The notes under the pieces were generated by a model. It ran no database searches. It was not told the origin of the DNA and was given only the letters and a program-made list of their open reading frames with translations. From Bacillota bacterium (GTDB taxonomy: Bacteria; Bacillota; Clostridia; Christensenellales; Aristaeellaceae), in contig JAEZRP010000041.1 of the NCBI GenBank assembly GCA_023444095.1, positions 1 to 64,000 on the forward strand: a DNA stretch of 64,000 nt. Direction: 5' to 3'. Shown here in pieces: positions 23,886 to 33,501 of the stretch (its first letter is position 1; each line of letters starts with the position of its first letter). The position numbers and the translations under genes were made by a program.

Positions 23886-26468
23886 ATGCCGATGACGCCC
23901 ATGATGCTCCAATACCTGAACATCAAGGAGCAGTATCCCGACGCGATCCTGTTTTTCCGGTTGGGGGACTTCTACGAGATGTTCTTCGAGGACGCCAAGC
24001 TCGCCGCGCGCGAGCTCGATCTCACGCTGACGGGCAAGGACTGCGGCATGAGCGAGCGCGCGCCCATGTGCGGCGTGCCGTATCACGCGGTGGACGCGTA
24101 CCTTAAAAAGCTCATCGACAAGGGCTATAAGGTTGCCATCTGTGAGCAGACGGAGGATCCGGCGCTCGCGAAGGGCCTCGTCTCGCGCGAGGTGACGCGC
24201 GTGGTCACCCCCGGCACGATCATCGAATCAAACATGCTCGAGGAGCGCAGCGCGAACTACATCATGGCAGTCTCCCTGCGCAAGAATCAGGCGGGGCTCG
24301 CTTTCTGCGACGTCTCGACGGGCGAGTTCTTTGTCTATCAGATTGCGGACGTCCGCGTCCGGCTCGCCGACGAGCTGGCGCGCATCGCGCCCCGCGAGCT
24401 TCTCGCAAACGACCTTGAGGCGCTTTCCCCCGTCGCGCCCGGCGCGCCCGCGTTCCGCCTCCCCGAGGAGCGGTTCCAGTACGCGCTCGCGGCGCGGATC
24501 GTAAAGGAGCAGTTCGGGAAAAGCGTCGACGAGCTCGGCTTTTCCGAAATCCGGCTTGCCGTCTCCGCCGCCGGGGCGCTCTTGTCATATCTTGAGGAGA
24601 CGCAGAAGATCGCGCTTTCGCACATCCTGGCGGCGAAGGCGTACGACGCCGAGAAACACATGGCGCTCGACCGGCTCGCGCTTCGCAATCTCGAGCTTAT
24701 CCAGACCACGCGCGGAACGAAGCGCGGAAGCCTTCTCTCCATCCTCGACCGGGCGGAAACCGCCATGGGGAGCCGCCTCATCAAAAGCTGGATCGAGCGC
24801 CCGCTCCTTGAAAGATCCGCCATCGAAGCGCGGCTCGACGCCGTTCAGGAGCTCATCCTGACGCCCATGCGGGCGGATTCGATGCGCTCTTTGCTCGGCG
24901 GCGTGTACGACGTGGAGCGGCTTTTGAGCCGGATCGCCTACGAAAACGTGAGCCCGCGCGACTGCCTCGCGCTCAAGGCTTCCCTCGACGCCATTCCGCC
25001 GATCAGGGATGGGGGGGAGGGCTTCCAGTCGGCGCTTCTCAGGGAGACGATGGATGCGCTTGATCCGCTTTCGGACCTGAACGCCGCGCTCCGGCGCGCC
25101 ATTTCACCCGACGCGCCGCTCTCCGTGCGCGACGGCGGCGTGTTTCTCGCGGGCTACAGTCAGGAGCTCGACGAATTGCGCGATGCCTCGATCCACGGGC
25201 GCGAGTACGTCTCAGCCCTCGAGCAGCGCGAGCGCGAAGCCACGGGCATCAAAAACCTCAAGGTGAGTTACAACCGCGTTTTTGGGTATTATATAGAAAT
25301 CACAAGGTCGAACTACGCGCTCGTTCCGTATACATACATCCGGAAACAAACCCTCGCGAACAGCGAGCGCTTCATTACCGAGGAACTGAAGGAGCTCGAG
25401 CAGAAGATTCTCGGCGCGGAGGAGAACGCGCTCCGGCTCGAAACCCGCCTCTTCGCGGAGATCCGCGCGCGGCTGAAGGCCGAGCTCGGGAGGCTCCAGA
25501 AGACGGCGCAGGCGCTGAAGATCCTCGACGCGCTGCTCTCCTTCGCCCGCGTGGCGCAGGAAAACAACTATGTCCGCCCGGAGATCAACGATTCGGGCGT
25601 CTATGAGATCCGGGACGGCCGCCATCCGGTCGTGGAGGAATCGATCGGCCGCGAGCGGTTTGTGCCAAACGATACGACGCTCGACCGCGATCAGCGCGTC
25701 ATGATCATCACCGGGCCCAACATGGCGGGAAAATCCACCTACATGCGCCAGGTAGCGCTGATCGCGCTCATGGCGCACATCGGCTGCTACGTGCCCGCAA
25801 GTTCCGCAAAGATTGCGCTCACCGACCGGATCTTCACGCGCATCGGCGCGTCGGACGACCTGTACGGCGGCCAATCGACCTTCATGGTCGAAATGAGCGA
25901 GATGGCGACGATACTGAGCTTCGCGACGGAAAAGAGCCTCGTCATCCTCGACGAGGTCGGGCGCGGCACGTCGACGTTCGACGGCCTCTCCATCGCCTGG
26001 GCGGCGATCGAGCATATCGCGAACGAGAAATGCGGTGCGCGCACGCTGTTCGCGACCCACTATCATGAACTTTCAGAACTCGAAGGACGGCTCCCGGGCG
26101 TGGTCAACTGCCGCGTCACCGCGAAGGAGCAGGGCGAGGACGTGATCTTCCTCCGCAAAGTCGTGCCCGGAGGCGAGGACCGCAGCTACGGCGTCGCGGT
26201 CGCGAAGCTCGCGGGCCTTCCGGGCGCGGTCATCGCGCGCGCGCGCCAGATCATGGCCCGGCTCGAGGTGGACGACCGGCAAAGCGGCTCCATCGGTCAG
26301 AGCATCCTCGATAAGCGCAAGAACGCCGGGAATAAGCAGGTCTCGATGGTGGAATTCAGGCCTATGGAACTCGTCGAGGAGATTTCCCAGCTCGACGTCG
26401 TCTCCATGACGCCGATCGAGGCCCTTAACAAGCTCTTTGAGCTCAACGAAAAGGCCCGGAGAATATAG
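23886..26468 (+). CDS. mutS: DNA mismatch repair protein MutS
   Basis: MutS recognises mismatches and recruits MutL. At 860 residues it has standard length. The N-terminal mismatch domain has FRLGDFYEMFFEDA (Phe and Glu of the FxE-type contact). The ATPase has Walker A GPNMAGKST, Walker B VILDEVGRGTSTFDG and the DDLYGGQSTF region. The C-terminus is short. mutL follows 9 bases later, so they form one operon with miaB, ricA and miaA. Confidence 0.98.
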   Translation: MPMTPMMLQYLNIKEQYPDAILFFRLGDFYEMFFEDAKLAARELDLTLTGKDCGMSERAPMCGVPYHAVDAYLKKLIDKGYKVAICEQTEDPALAKGLVSREVTRVVTPGTIIESNMLEERSANYIMAVSLRKNQAGLAFCDVSTGEFFVYQIADVRVRLADELARIAPRELLANDLEALSPVAPGAPAFRLPEERFQYALAARIVKEQFGKSVDELGFSEIRLAVSAAGALLSYLEETQKIALSHILAAKAYDAEKHMALDRLALRNLELIQTTRGTKRGSLLSILDRAETAMGSRLIKSWIERPLLERSAIEARLDAVQELILTPMRADSMRSLLGGVYDVERLLSRIAYENVSPRDCLALKASLDAIPPIRDGGEGFQSALLRETMDALDPLSDLNAALRRAISPDAPLSVRDGGVFLAGYSQELDELRDASIHGREYVSALEQREREATGIKNLKVSYNRVFGYYIEITRSNYALVPYTYIRKQTLANSERFITEELKELEQKILGAEENALRLETRLFAEIRARLKAELGRLQKTAQALKILDALLSFARVAQENNYVRPEINDSGVYEIRDGRHPVVEESIGRERFVPNDTTLDRDQRVMIITGPNMAGKSTYMRQVALIALMAHIGCYVPASSAKIALTDRIFTRIGASDDLYGGQSTFMVEMSEMATILSFATEKSLVILDEVGRGTSTFDGLSIAWAAIEHIANEKCGARTLFATHYHELSELEGRLPGVVNCRVTAKEQGEDVIFLRKVVPGGEDRSYGVAVAKLAGLPGAVIARARQIMARLEVDDRQSGSIGQSILDKRKNAGNKQVSMVEFRPMELVEEISQLDVVSMTPIEALNKLFELNEKARRI

Positions 26469-26477
26469 AGGGAACGT

Positions 26478-28364
26478 ATGCCAATCAAAGTGCTCGATCC
26501 CGCGATCGTGGGACGCATCGCCGCCGGGGAGGTGGTGGAGCGCCCGTCCTCGGTCGCGAAGGAACTCATTGAAAACGCCATCGACGCGGGGGCCACTTCC
26601 GTCACCGTCGAGATCAAGGACGGCGGCATTTTGCTTCTGCGCGTCACGGACAACGGCTGCGGCATCGCGCCCGGTCAGGTCGCGCTCGCATTTGAGAACC
26701 ATGCGACCTCGAAAATTGTGTCCGCGGACGAACTTGACGACATCCGCACATTGGGCTTTCGCGGCGAGGCGCTCCCATCCATCGCGTCTGTCGCGCACGT
26801 CGAGATGACGACGCGCGAGAAGGGCGCGCACAGCGGCGTCCGGCTGAACATCGACGGAGGGATTCGCCGCCCGATTCAGGAGGTCGGCTGCCCCGAGGGC
26901 ACGACCGTCGTCGTGTCCGAACTGTTCTTTAACGTTCCGGTGCGCCGCGCGTTCCTGAAAAAACCAGCCTACGAGGGCTCCCTCGTGAACGATCTCGTGG
27001 CGCGCATGATCCTCGGAAACCCGTCCGTGTCCTTTCGCTTCATCAATAACGCAAAAACGGTCTATCACAGCTTCGGCGACGGGAACCTCAAGCACGCGGT
27101 GTTCGCGGTGTACGGGAGCGAGACGGCGGAAAAGATGACATCCGTTGACTTCGCCTACGGCGGCATGCGCATCTCGGGCATGATCGGCGTGGGAGAGCTT
27201 TCGAAGCCCACCCGCGCGCATCAATCCTTCTACATCAATGGCCGCAGCGTTCATTGCGCGCTCATGACGCAGGTGCTCGAGCAGGTGTGCGCCGGGCGCG
27301 TGACCATCGGCACCTATCCGATGTGCGCGCTCATGCTAAAGATTCCGCCCGCGAGCGTGGACGTCAACGTCCATCCCAACAAACTCGAGGTGCGCTTCCG
27401 CGACGAGCAGGCGATCCGGCAGTCCGCCGAATTCATCTTGACGCAGGCCTTCGCGGGCGAAACGATGCTCAACCTCGCGCGGGACAGCCGGGCGTTCGAG
27501 CACGCCTACGTCGTTGAAGAAAAGCGGGCCACGGTCGAAAATGTCGAAAATATGGAAACAGAGGTGGAAGGCGAACCGGCCGAGGCGGGAAATGAGATTC
27601 CGCCGGAACATCGTTTGGAAGGGGTACCGACCGAACCGCGCGACTTCTCGAAGCTGGAACTGCGCGAATCGGACGTCTACATCCCCGAACCCCTCGCTTC
27701 CACCCGCCTTTCCGCGCGCCCCGCATACGAGGAGCCCCAGCGGATCGTCCTCCCGGAGCCTGTGGAAGCCGGACGCCCGAGGCGCGTCGAGCCGACATAC
27801 CGCGTGATCGGAACGCTTTTCAAAACGTACATACTGATCGAACTGGACGATTCTCTCGTCCTGATCGACCAGCATGCGGCGCACGAGCGGATTTTGTATG
27901 AGAAGTTCAACAAACGTCTGGAGAGCGGGGAAACGGCGTCGCAGTCCCTCCTCGTCCCGGCGGTGATCGATGTGACGCAGCGCGAAATGGCGCTCCTTCA
28001 GGACTTCGATGAATCGCTGCGCGCGGCGGGCTACGAGGTCGAACCCTTCGGAGAGCGGAGCATTAGCGTGCGCGCGGTGCCCTTCGTCCTGGGCCGCGCG
28101 GACGTGCGCCCGGTCTTCATGGAGATGATCGAATCCCTCGACCGCATCGGCGCGGCGACGAAGGAAGCGCGCAGGGACGAGCTTGCCATGATGGCGTGCA
28201 AGGCGGCCGTCAAGGGCGGCGATAGCCTCACGACTTCCGAGATCAACGCCCTCATCGACATCATGCGCGAGACGGGCACGTCGCCCACCTGTCCGCACGG
28301 GCGTCCGGTTTCGCGGACGCTCACGAAGCGTGAAATCGAAAAGATGTTCAGGCGCATCCAATGA
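26478..28364 (+). CDS. mutL: DNA mismatch repair protein MutL
   Basis: MutL (628 residues) couples mismatch recognition to strand cutting. The GHKL ATPase has ELIENAIDAGA, DNGCGI and GFRGEALPSI. After a linker rich in Glu (about 345-420) the C-terminal domain holds the endonuclease motif DQHAAHERILYE plus ACKAAVKGGD and CPHGRP zinc motifs, as expected for bacteria without MutH. It overlaps miaA by 4 bases. Confidence 0.98.
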   Translation: MPIKVLDPAIVGRIAAGEVVERPSSVAKELIENAIDAGATSVTVEIKDGGILLLRVTDNGCGIAPGQVALAFENHATSKIVSADELDDIRTLGFRGEALPSIASVAHVEMTTREKGAHSGVRLNIDGGIRRPIQEVGCPEGTTVVVSELFFNVPVRRAFLKKPAYEGSLVNDLVARMILGNPSVSFRFINNAKTVYHSFGDGNLKHAVFAVYGSETAEKMTSVDFAYGGMRISGMIGVGELSKPTRAHQSFYINGRSVHCALMTQVLEQVCAGRVTIGTYPMCALMLKIPPASVDVNVHPNKLEVRFRDEQAIRQSAEFILTQAFAGETMLNLARDSRAFEHAYVVEEKRATVENVENMETEVEGEPAEAGNEIPPEHRLEGVPTEPRDFSKLELRESDVYIPEPLASTRLSARPAYEEPQRIVLPEPVEAGRPRRVEPTYRVIGTLFKTYILIELDDSLVLIDQHAAHERILYEKFNKRLESGETASQSLLVPAVIDVTQREMALLQDFDESLRAAGYEVEPFGERSISVRAVPFVLGRADVRPVFMEMIESLDRIGAATKEARRDELAMMACKAAVKGGDSLTTSEINALIDIMRETGTSPTCPHGRPVSRTLTKREIEKMFRRIQ

Positions 28365-29305
28365 CGAGGCGTATTTTCATTCCGGTCATCGCGGGACCGA
28401 CCGCCTCCGGAAAGACTGCCTGCGCGGTCGAACTCTGCAAGCTTCTCGATGGCGAGGTCGTCTCCGCCGACTCGATGCAACTGTTTCGCGGCATGGAGAT
28501 CCTCTCCGCCGCGCCGGAGGTAGGGGAGAGGCGGGGGATCGCGCATCACATGATCGGAATCGCGCAGCCCAGCGAGCCGATGAGCGCCTGGGCCTACCGC
28601 GATCTCGCTGTTCGGGCCATCGAGGACGTCGCGGCGCGCGGGAAGCAACCCGTCGTGTGCGGCGGTACCGGGCTCTATATCGACGCGATCACGAAGCCCA
28701 TGCGCTTTTCGGATCAGAGCGATCCCGCCGTGCGCGAAGAGCTCAGGGAGATCGCCGCCCAGCCGGGCGGCCGCGAACGGCTGCATCAAATGCTTTCAGC
28801 GTTCGATCCCGAGAGCGCGGGGCGCCTTCACCCGAACGACGTGCGCCGCGTCGCGCGCGCCATCGAGGTCTTTCAGCTCACGGGGGTCACGCTCACCGAG
28901 CAGAACCGCATCGATGCGGCCCGCAGGGGCGACTTCGACGAGATGATCTTCGCCGTCGACCGCCCGCGAGAGGAGCTCTACGCGCGGATCGACCGGCGCG
29001 TGGACGAGATGGTCGAAAGGGGTCTTTTGCGCGAGGTGCGCGCGCTCATGCGGCTCTATGAGGAGCACCCGACGGCGATTCAGGCGATCGGATACAAGGA
29101 AATCGCCGCCGCGCTCCGCGGGGAAGCGCGCCTTCCGGACGCGATTCTCCAGATGAAGCAGGCGACGCGCAATTATGCCAAGCGCCAGCTCACATGGCTG
29201 AGGCGCGATCCGCGTACGATCTGGATTGCGGCATCGAATCGATCGCCGGAAGAGCTGGCATCCGAAATGTTCGGGATCATCAACGACAGGAGAAAGAATG
29301 GATAA
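28361..29305 (+). CDS. miaA: tRNA dimethylallyltransferase MiaA
   Basis: MiaA adds the dimethylallyl group to A37, the substrate for MiaB encoded upstream. At 314 residues it is typical. Motifs: P-loop GPTASGKT, DSMQLFRGMEI, GGTGLYIDAI, and the C-terminal QATRNYAKRQLTW. Start overlaps mutL (ATGA); the stop lies inside the next gene. Confidence 0.97.
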   Translation: MTRRIFIPVIAGPTASGKTACAVELCKLLDGEVVSADSMQLFRGMEILSAAPEVGERRGIAHHMIGIAQPSEPMSAWAYRDLAVRAIEDVAARGKQPVVCGGTGLYIDAITKPMRFSDQSDPAVREELREIAAQPGGRERLHQMLSAFDPESAGRLHPNDVRRVARAIEVFQLTGVTLTEQNRIDAARRGDFDEMIFAVDRPREELYARIDRRVDEMVERGLLREVRALMRLYEEHPTAIQAIGYKEIAAALRGEARLPDAILQMKQATRNYAKRQLTWLRRDPRTIWIAASNRSPEELASEMFGIINDRRKNG

Positions 29306-30542
29306 GAGCATCGAGGCCCTCGTCAAAGCATCCGAACGGGCGTGCGCGGAAGTGTTCGCGCGCGTCGACGAAATTGAACAGGTCAATACTGCGCGCGTGC
29401 TTCGCGCGTTTCAGAAGCATCGGATCTCAACACGCCACTTCGCCGGGACGACGGGCTACGGTTACGGCGACATCGGCCGTGACGCGCTCTCTGACGTGTT
29501 TCGGGACGTGCTCGGCGCTGAGTCCGCGCTCGTTCGCCCGCAGATCGCCTCCGGCACGCACGCGCTCGCGCTCTCTTTGTACGGTATACTCCGTCCGGGC
29601 GACGTCTTGCTCTCGGCGGCGGGAAAACCCTACGACACGCTCGAAGAAATCATCGGGCTGACGGGAGAAGTCGGCAGCGGCTCGCTGCGCGATTTCGGAA
29701 TCGGGTATCGGCAGGTGGAGCTGACGGCGGACGGAGTGCTCGACATTCTGCAAATACTGGATCATTTGGCAGATGAAGTGAAGCTCATTCTCATCCAGCG
29801 TTCGCGCGGCTACGACTGGCGGCCCTCGCTGGGCGTCGACGAGATCGACGCAGCGATCTCTGCCATCCACGAAAAAAGACCCGACGTCTGCGTGATGGTC
29901 GACAACTGTTACGGCGAATTCACCGATGAAAGGGAACCCAAAGCGGATCTCATGGCTGGTTCCCTCATCAAAAATCCCGGCGGCGGAATCGCCCCGACGG
30001 GCGGATACGTCGCTGGAAAAGCGCGCTTCGTCGAGAAAGTCGCGTACCGCCTGACATCTCCGGGCATCGGCGCGGAGGTCGGCTCCTACGCGGGCGGCTA
30101 TCAGCCCTTCTTTCAGGGGCTGTTCCTTGCGCCGCACGCCGTTGCGCAGGCGAAAAAGACCGCCGTGCTCGCGGCGAAGCTCTTCTCCGATCTCGGCTAT
30201 GAGGTAACGCCACGCTTCGATGCGCCGCGCAACGACATCATACAGGCGATCAGATTTGGAGATCCGAAAAGGCTCATCAAGTTCTGCCAGTCAATCCAGC
30301 TCGCGTCCCCGGTTGATTCCGAAGCAGTGCCCGAGCCCTGGGACATGCCCGGCTATGCAAACCCCGTCATCATGGCTGCGGGCACCTTCGTCGCGGGCGC
30401 GTCGATCGAGCTGAGCGCGGACGCGCCGATCCGAGAACCCTATATCGGATATCTGCAGGGGTCGCTCACGTACGCCCACGGGCGGTACGCGCTCGGCGTC
30501 GCGCTGGAGGAAATGAAGAAGGCGGGCTTGCTGGCGCTTTAG
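29298..30542 (+). CDS. Methionine gamma-lyase/aluminium-resistance family PLP protein (YnbB-like)
   Basis: A 414-residue fold-type I PLP enzyme of the family annotated as methionine gamma-lyase or aluminium resistance protein, commonly next to miaA or hfq in Bacillota. Evidence: SGTHALALSLYGILRPGD (cofactor phosphate region), MVDNCYGEFTDE with the cofactor Asp, and GSLIKNPGGGIAPTGGYVAG with the Schiff-base Lys. The true substrate is not established. It overlaps miaA by 8 bases; ribosome site AGGAGA. Last gene of the forward operon. Confidence 0.9.
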   Translation: MDKSIEALVKASERACAEVFARVDEIEQVNTARVLRAFQKHRISTRHFAGTTGYGYGDIGRDALSDVFRDVLGAESALVRPQIASGTHALALSLYGILRPGDVLLSAAGKPYDTLEEIIGLTGEVGSGSLRDFGIGYRQVELTADGVLDILQILDHLADEVKLILIQRSRGYDWRPSLGVDEIDAAISAIHEKRPDVCVMVDNCYGEFTDEREPKADLMAGSLIKNPGGGIAPTGGYVAGKARFVEKVAYRLTSPGIGAEVGSYAGGYQPFFQGLFLAPHAVAQAKKTAVLAAKLFSDLGYEVTPRFDAPRNDIIQAIRFGDPKRLIKFCQSIQLASPVDSEAVPEPWDMPGYANPVIMAAGTFVAGASIELSADAPIREPYIGYLQGSLTYAHGRYALGVALEEMKKAGLLAL

Positions 30543-30598
30543 CGCAAGCACAAACAGAAGCGATGGCAAGGCGCGGGGATGCGTTCATTCGCAAGGAG

Positions 30599-31681
30599 TC
30601 AGCGCTCATCCTTCTCGTCGGGCTTCGGATCGTCGCGCAGCTTCACGCTCTTGGCGGCCATGCGCCTGCGGTCGTCGAGCATCGCGGCGTAGTGCCGCCG
30701 CGTGGTGTTGACGTCCGCGTGCCCGAGAACGTCCGCGACGAGGTAGATGTCGCCTGTCTCGTGGTAGAGGTTTGTGCCGAAGGTCGAGCGCAGCTTGTGC
30801 GGGCTCAGCTTCTTTTTGAGCGGCGCCGCCATCGTCGCGTATTTTTTCACCATCACCTCGACCGCCCGGACGGAGATGCGCCGCCTTTGAAGCGAGAGAA
30901 AAAGAGCGCTCTCGTGTCCGGGCAGTGCGATCGTCTCCCGGCGTTCGGCGAGGTAGCGCCTCAGGATGTCCGAAACCTCGTCCGGGAAGTACAGGATCGC
31001 CTGGCTGCCGCCCTTGCGCGTCACCGTAAACCCGTTGAGGTTGAAGTCCACGTCCGGAATGTCGATTCCCACGAGCTCGCTCACGCGGATGCCCGTTCCG
31101 AGGAAAAGAGATAAAATCGCAAGATCACGCAGGCGCGTGTTCTCGTTATATTTCTTCTGATTCCCGCTCATGGCGTCGCCGGACTCGACCAGGTCCAGCA
31201 TTCTGGCGATTTCATCGATTTCGAGCCTTAAAATCGGCTTCTCGTGGCGCTTCGGCATGTCGATCAGCCGAGAGACGTCCGTGGTGATAGACTGATTTTT
31301 AAACAAATAGGAATAAAATGATCTTAATGAGGCCAGCTTGCGCATCCGGCCGTCGTCGCCGTTGGTGACGGAATTATCCTCGACGTAATAGAGCGCGAGG
31401 TATTCGAGGTAGAGGCTGACGTCTCGCGCGGTGACGGAAGCGAGGTCGGCGGGGGCGAGCGCGCGGACGTCCTTGTTCGCGAACGAGGGAATTTCCTTGA
31501 AAAGGAACCCGAAGAACAGCTTCAGGTCGCACGCGTACGCGTATCGGGTCAGGGGCTGCGTGGTCGGCTCGATGGCGCGGATGAAATCCCGGCACATGTC
31601 CGGAAGCTCGGAGAGAACCTCGCGGGTGAGCAATGTGAGCCGCATGGCGCGCTGCTGGGCGTAGGAGAGTTCCTTCGGCAT
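30599..31681 (-). CDS. Tyrosine recombinase, XerC/XerD-like
   Basis: A site-specific recombinase (360 residues). The SAM-like core-binding domain covers about 25-150. The catalytic domain has Arg in GTGIRVSEL, Lys in TRKGGS, HKLRS (His-x-x-Arg), and HADVNTTRRHY with the second His and the Tyr nucleophile. The longer N-terminus and the position beside lexA are common in clostridial genomes, where it may act as the dif recombinase. No attachment site or cargo is visible, so a chromosomal Xer role is more likely than a mobile one. Confidence 0.88.
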   Translation of the reverse strand: MPKELSYAQQRAMRLTLLTREVLSELPDMCRDFIRAIEPTTQPLTRYAYACDLKLFFGFLFKEIPSFANKDVRALAPADLASVTARDVSLYLEYLALYYVEDNSVTNGDDGRMRKLASLRSFYSYLFKNQSITTDVSRLIDMPKRHEKPILRLEIDEIARMLDLVESGDAMSGNQKKYNENTRLRDLAILSLFLGTGIRVSELVGIDIPDVDFNLNGFTVTRKGGSQAILYFPDEVSDILRRYLAERRETIALPGHESALFLSLQRRRISVRAVEVMVKKYATMAAPLKKKLSPHKLRSTFGTNLYHETGDIYLVADVLGHADVNTTRRHYAAMLDDRRRMAAKSVKLRDDPKPDEKDER

Positions 31682-31765
31682 TTTCTACCACCAATCTTTT
31701 CGCAAAAGCTGCCTTTTACGCATAGTTTTGGATCGCGATCATAGGGGTGATTTACCACCGCCCCG

Positions 31766-31954
31766 TCAATCGTCCCTTGGAATTTCCTCGGTTTCGAAGA
31801 CCTCGTCCACCTCGACCGCGGTGTAATCCGCGCCCGAACGAACGCATTTCATGCAGTTGTCGCACAGTTTGTCCGGGTCGAGATCGCAACGCGCGCATTC
31901 GCCGCAGTCGACGCAGATCCTTCCCTCGTCCAGCAGGCATCGCTTTTCTTCCAT
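31766..31954 (-). CDS. Small Cys-rich protein, unknown function
   Basis: A 62-residue protein with eight cysteines: one near the start, then CVDCGECARCDLD and CDNCMKCV, and an acidic tail ending EEIPRDD. The spacing suggests zinc or Fe-S binding. The ATG at 31954 follows GGAGG at 8 bases; upstream in-frame ATG 32026 lies outside the predicted transcript. It is divergent from lexA, and the LexA box lies just upstream of its -35. I do not recognise a named family. Confidence 0.75.
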   Translation of the reverse strand: MEEKRCLLDEGRICVDCGECARCDLDPDKLCDNCMKCVRSGADYTAVEVDEVFETEEIPRDD

Positions 31955-31978
31955 TTTCCACGCCTCCGATGCCCCTAC

Positions 31979-32007
31979 ATTATATCCCAGATCGACCCCT
32001 TTGGCAA
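31979..32007 (-). promoter_or_regulatory. Promoter of small Cys-rich gene
   Basis: On the minus strand TTGCCA (32002-32007), 17-base spacer, TATAAT (31979-31984). The LexA box centre is about 20 bases upstream of the -35, so LexA may or may not affect it. Confidence 0.7.
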
Positions 32008-32019
32008 GTTGAGAAAATT

Positions 32020-32033
32020 CGAACAAATGTTTG
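32020..32033. promoter_or_regulatory. LexA (SOS) box
   Basis: CGAACAAATGTTTG matches the Gram-positive SOS consensus CGAACRNRYGTTYG at every position. It overlaps the lexA -35 box by three bases and so should repress lexA itself. Confidence 0.9.
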
Positions 32034-32059
32034 CAATCCTTTTCGAACTATGATATAAT
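32031..32059 (+). promoter_or_regulatory. SigA-type promoter of lexA
   Basis: TTGCAA (32031-32036), 17-base spacer, TATAAT (32054-32059). Confidence 0.85.
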
Positions 32060-32095
32060 ATGGGCAAACAGATTGCAATCACGGGAGAAAAAAGA

Positions 32096-32692
32096 ATGAG
32101 AACCACGGACAAGCAGACGGCCATCCTCAATTACATCCGTCAGGAGATCGAACAGAAGGGCTATCCCCCATCCGTACGCGAAATCTGCACCGCCGTGGGA
32201 CTCAAGTCCACCTCCTCGGTGCACGCGCACCTCACACAGCTCGAGAAAAAGGGCCTCATCCGCCGCGATTCCACAAAGCCGCGCGCGCTCGAGATCCTCG
32301 ACAATCCCCTCTCTCGCGGCCGCTCGATTCCCCTCCTCGGGCGCGTCACGGCGGGCCTCCCGATCCTCGCGACCGAGAACATCGAGGATTACCTCGTCAT
32401 GCCCCAGTATTTGCTCGGCCACGACGAAATGTTTGCGCTGCGCGTGCAGGGAGAGAGCATGATCGAGGCGGGCATCCTGGATGGCGATATCATCCTTTTG
32501 CGCAAGCAGGAAGACGCGGACAACGGCGATATCGTGGTTGCCTTGATCGGCGAGGAGGCGACGGTCAAGCGCATCTTCTACGAGGATGCATGCGTCCGCC
32601 TTCAGCCGGAAAACTGCACCATGGAGCCGATCATTTTGGAGGAGCCTCCGCAGGTGCTCGGCAGACTGATCGCCCTGTTCCGGCAGTTTTAG
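32096..32692 (+). CDS. lexA: SOS repressor LexA
   Basis: LexA (198 residues) represses DNA-damage genes and cleaves itself when RecA is active. The winged helix domain covers 1-65 (SVREICTAVGLKSTSSVHAHL). The cleavage site Ala-Gly lies in RVTAGLP. Catalytic Ser is in GESMIEAG and Lys in ATVKRIF. The start at 32096 follows GGGAGA; in-frame ATG 32060 overlaps the promoter. Autoregulated by the upstream box. Confidence 0.97.
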   Translation: MRTTDKQTAILNYIRQEIEQKGYPPSVREICTAVGLKSTSSVHAHLTQLEKKGLIRRDSTKPRALEILDNPLSRGRSIPLLGRVTAGLPILATENIEDYLVMPQYLLGHDEMFALRVQGESMIEAGILDGDIILLRKQEDADNGDIVVALIGEEATVKRIFYEDACVRLQPENCTMEPIILEEPPQVLGRLIALFRQF

Positions 32693-32730
32693 AAGAGAGG
32701 ATGTTCCCCGTTCCCGGCCCATCAGAAAGA

Positions 32731-32768
32731 TTCCGCCCTCGGCATCCTGGGGATGACCGAGGGCGGAA
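32731..32768. terminator. Long hairpin after lexA
   Basis: TTCCGCCCTCGG-CATCC pairs with GGATG-A-CCGAGGGCGGAA around TGG, a 17-bp stem with one bulge. No T-run follows directly. It may end lexA transcription or insulate it from the converging HAD gene. Confidence 0.5.
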
Positions 32769-32844
32769 AGCTTTGAGCACCTTCCCGTTTTTGAGGCGAA
32801 TCACCATGTTCTATTGACTTGATTTTGGGCGGCAGGCGCCGTGT

Positions 32845-33501
32845 CTACCGCATTTTCCCGAGCAATTCCGCGTACCCCATCACGTACCAATCCGCCAATT
32901 GGACGATCTCCTCCCGGTCATTCCGCATGCTCTCGTCCTCGATGGCGCACACGCGGATTCCCGCGCTCTTCGCGGTCCTGATCGAGTAAAGGGCGTCCTC
33001 GAACATCACGCAGTCCGCCATCGGAATGCCAAGCCTGTCCGCAAGGCTGAGGAAGAATTCCTCTTCCTTTTTCGTCGAGCCCATGCCGCTCTCGTCGGTG
33101 ATGAAGTCGAAATAGCCGTGCAGTCCGTGCCGCGCGAGCGCCGCACAGGCATAGTCTTTCGGGGACGCTGTGGCGACGCACATTCTGATTCCCGCGTCCC
33201 GGAGCCGGCCGAGGTACTCCCGCACGAATGGCTTTGGGAAGATGTCCTCGAGGTAGTGCCTCCGCATCCGCGCGCAGACCTCCTGCCAGATTTCCTCGCC
33301 GTCAAACGGGAGCCCCATCCCATCGAGTGCCTGCTTCAAATGGCGCATGGTAGACTTGTTGAATAGCTCTGGGTAGATTTCATCCGGCACGGGAAGCTGA
33401 TGCGCCAGGAGGTACTCGATCGCGCCGAGCCGCCAGTAGCGCATGGAATCGAGCAGGGTCCCGTCCATGTCGAAGATCGCGCCTTTAAACTCGAATTTCA
33501 C
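32845..33501 (-). CDS. HAD-family hydrolase, beta-phosphoglucomutase-like
   Basis: A 218-residue HAD phosphatase/mutase of subfamily I. Motif I is FDMDGTLLDS with the Asp nucleophile, motif II ATASPKD, and motif IV MFEDALYSI. The helical cap lies between residues 20 and 85. The substrate cannot be predicted. A GTG start at 33501 lies inside the end of the MATE gene (17-base overlap), with GGGGGA as ribosome site, so the two genes are coupled. Confidence 0.88.
   Translation of the reverse strand: MKFEFKGAIFDMDGTLLDSMRYWRLGAIEYLLAHQLPVPDEIYPELFNKSTMRHLKQALDGMGLPFDGEEIWQEVCARMRRHYLEDIFPKPFVREYLGRLRDAGIRMCVATASPKDYACAALARHGLHGYFDFITDESGMGSTKKEEEFFLSLADRLGIPMADCVMFEDALYSIRTAKSAGIRVCAIEDESMRNDREEIVQLADWYVMGYAELLGKMR

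Noticed and set aside
30599..31681. Tyrosine recombinase as marker of an integrated element
   Set aside because: No attachment repeats, excisionase, cargo or composition change around it; the lexA-linked location fits a chromosomal Xer protein.
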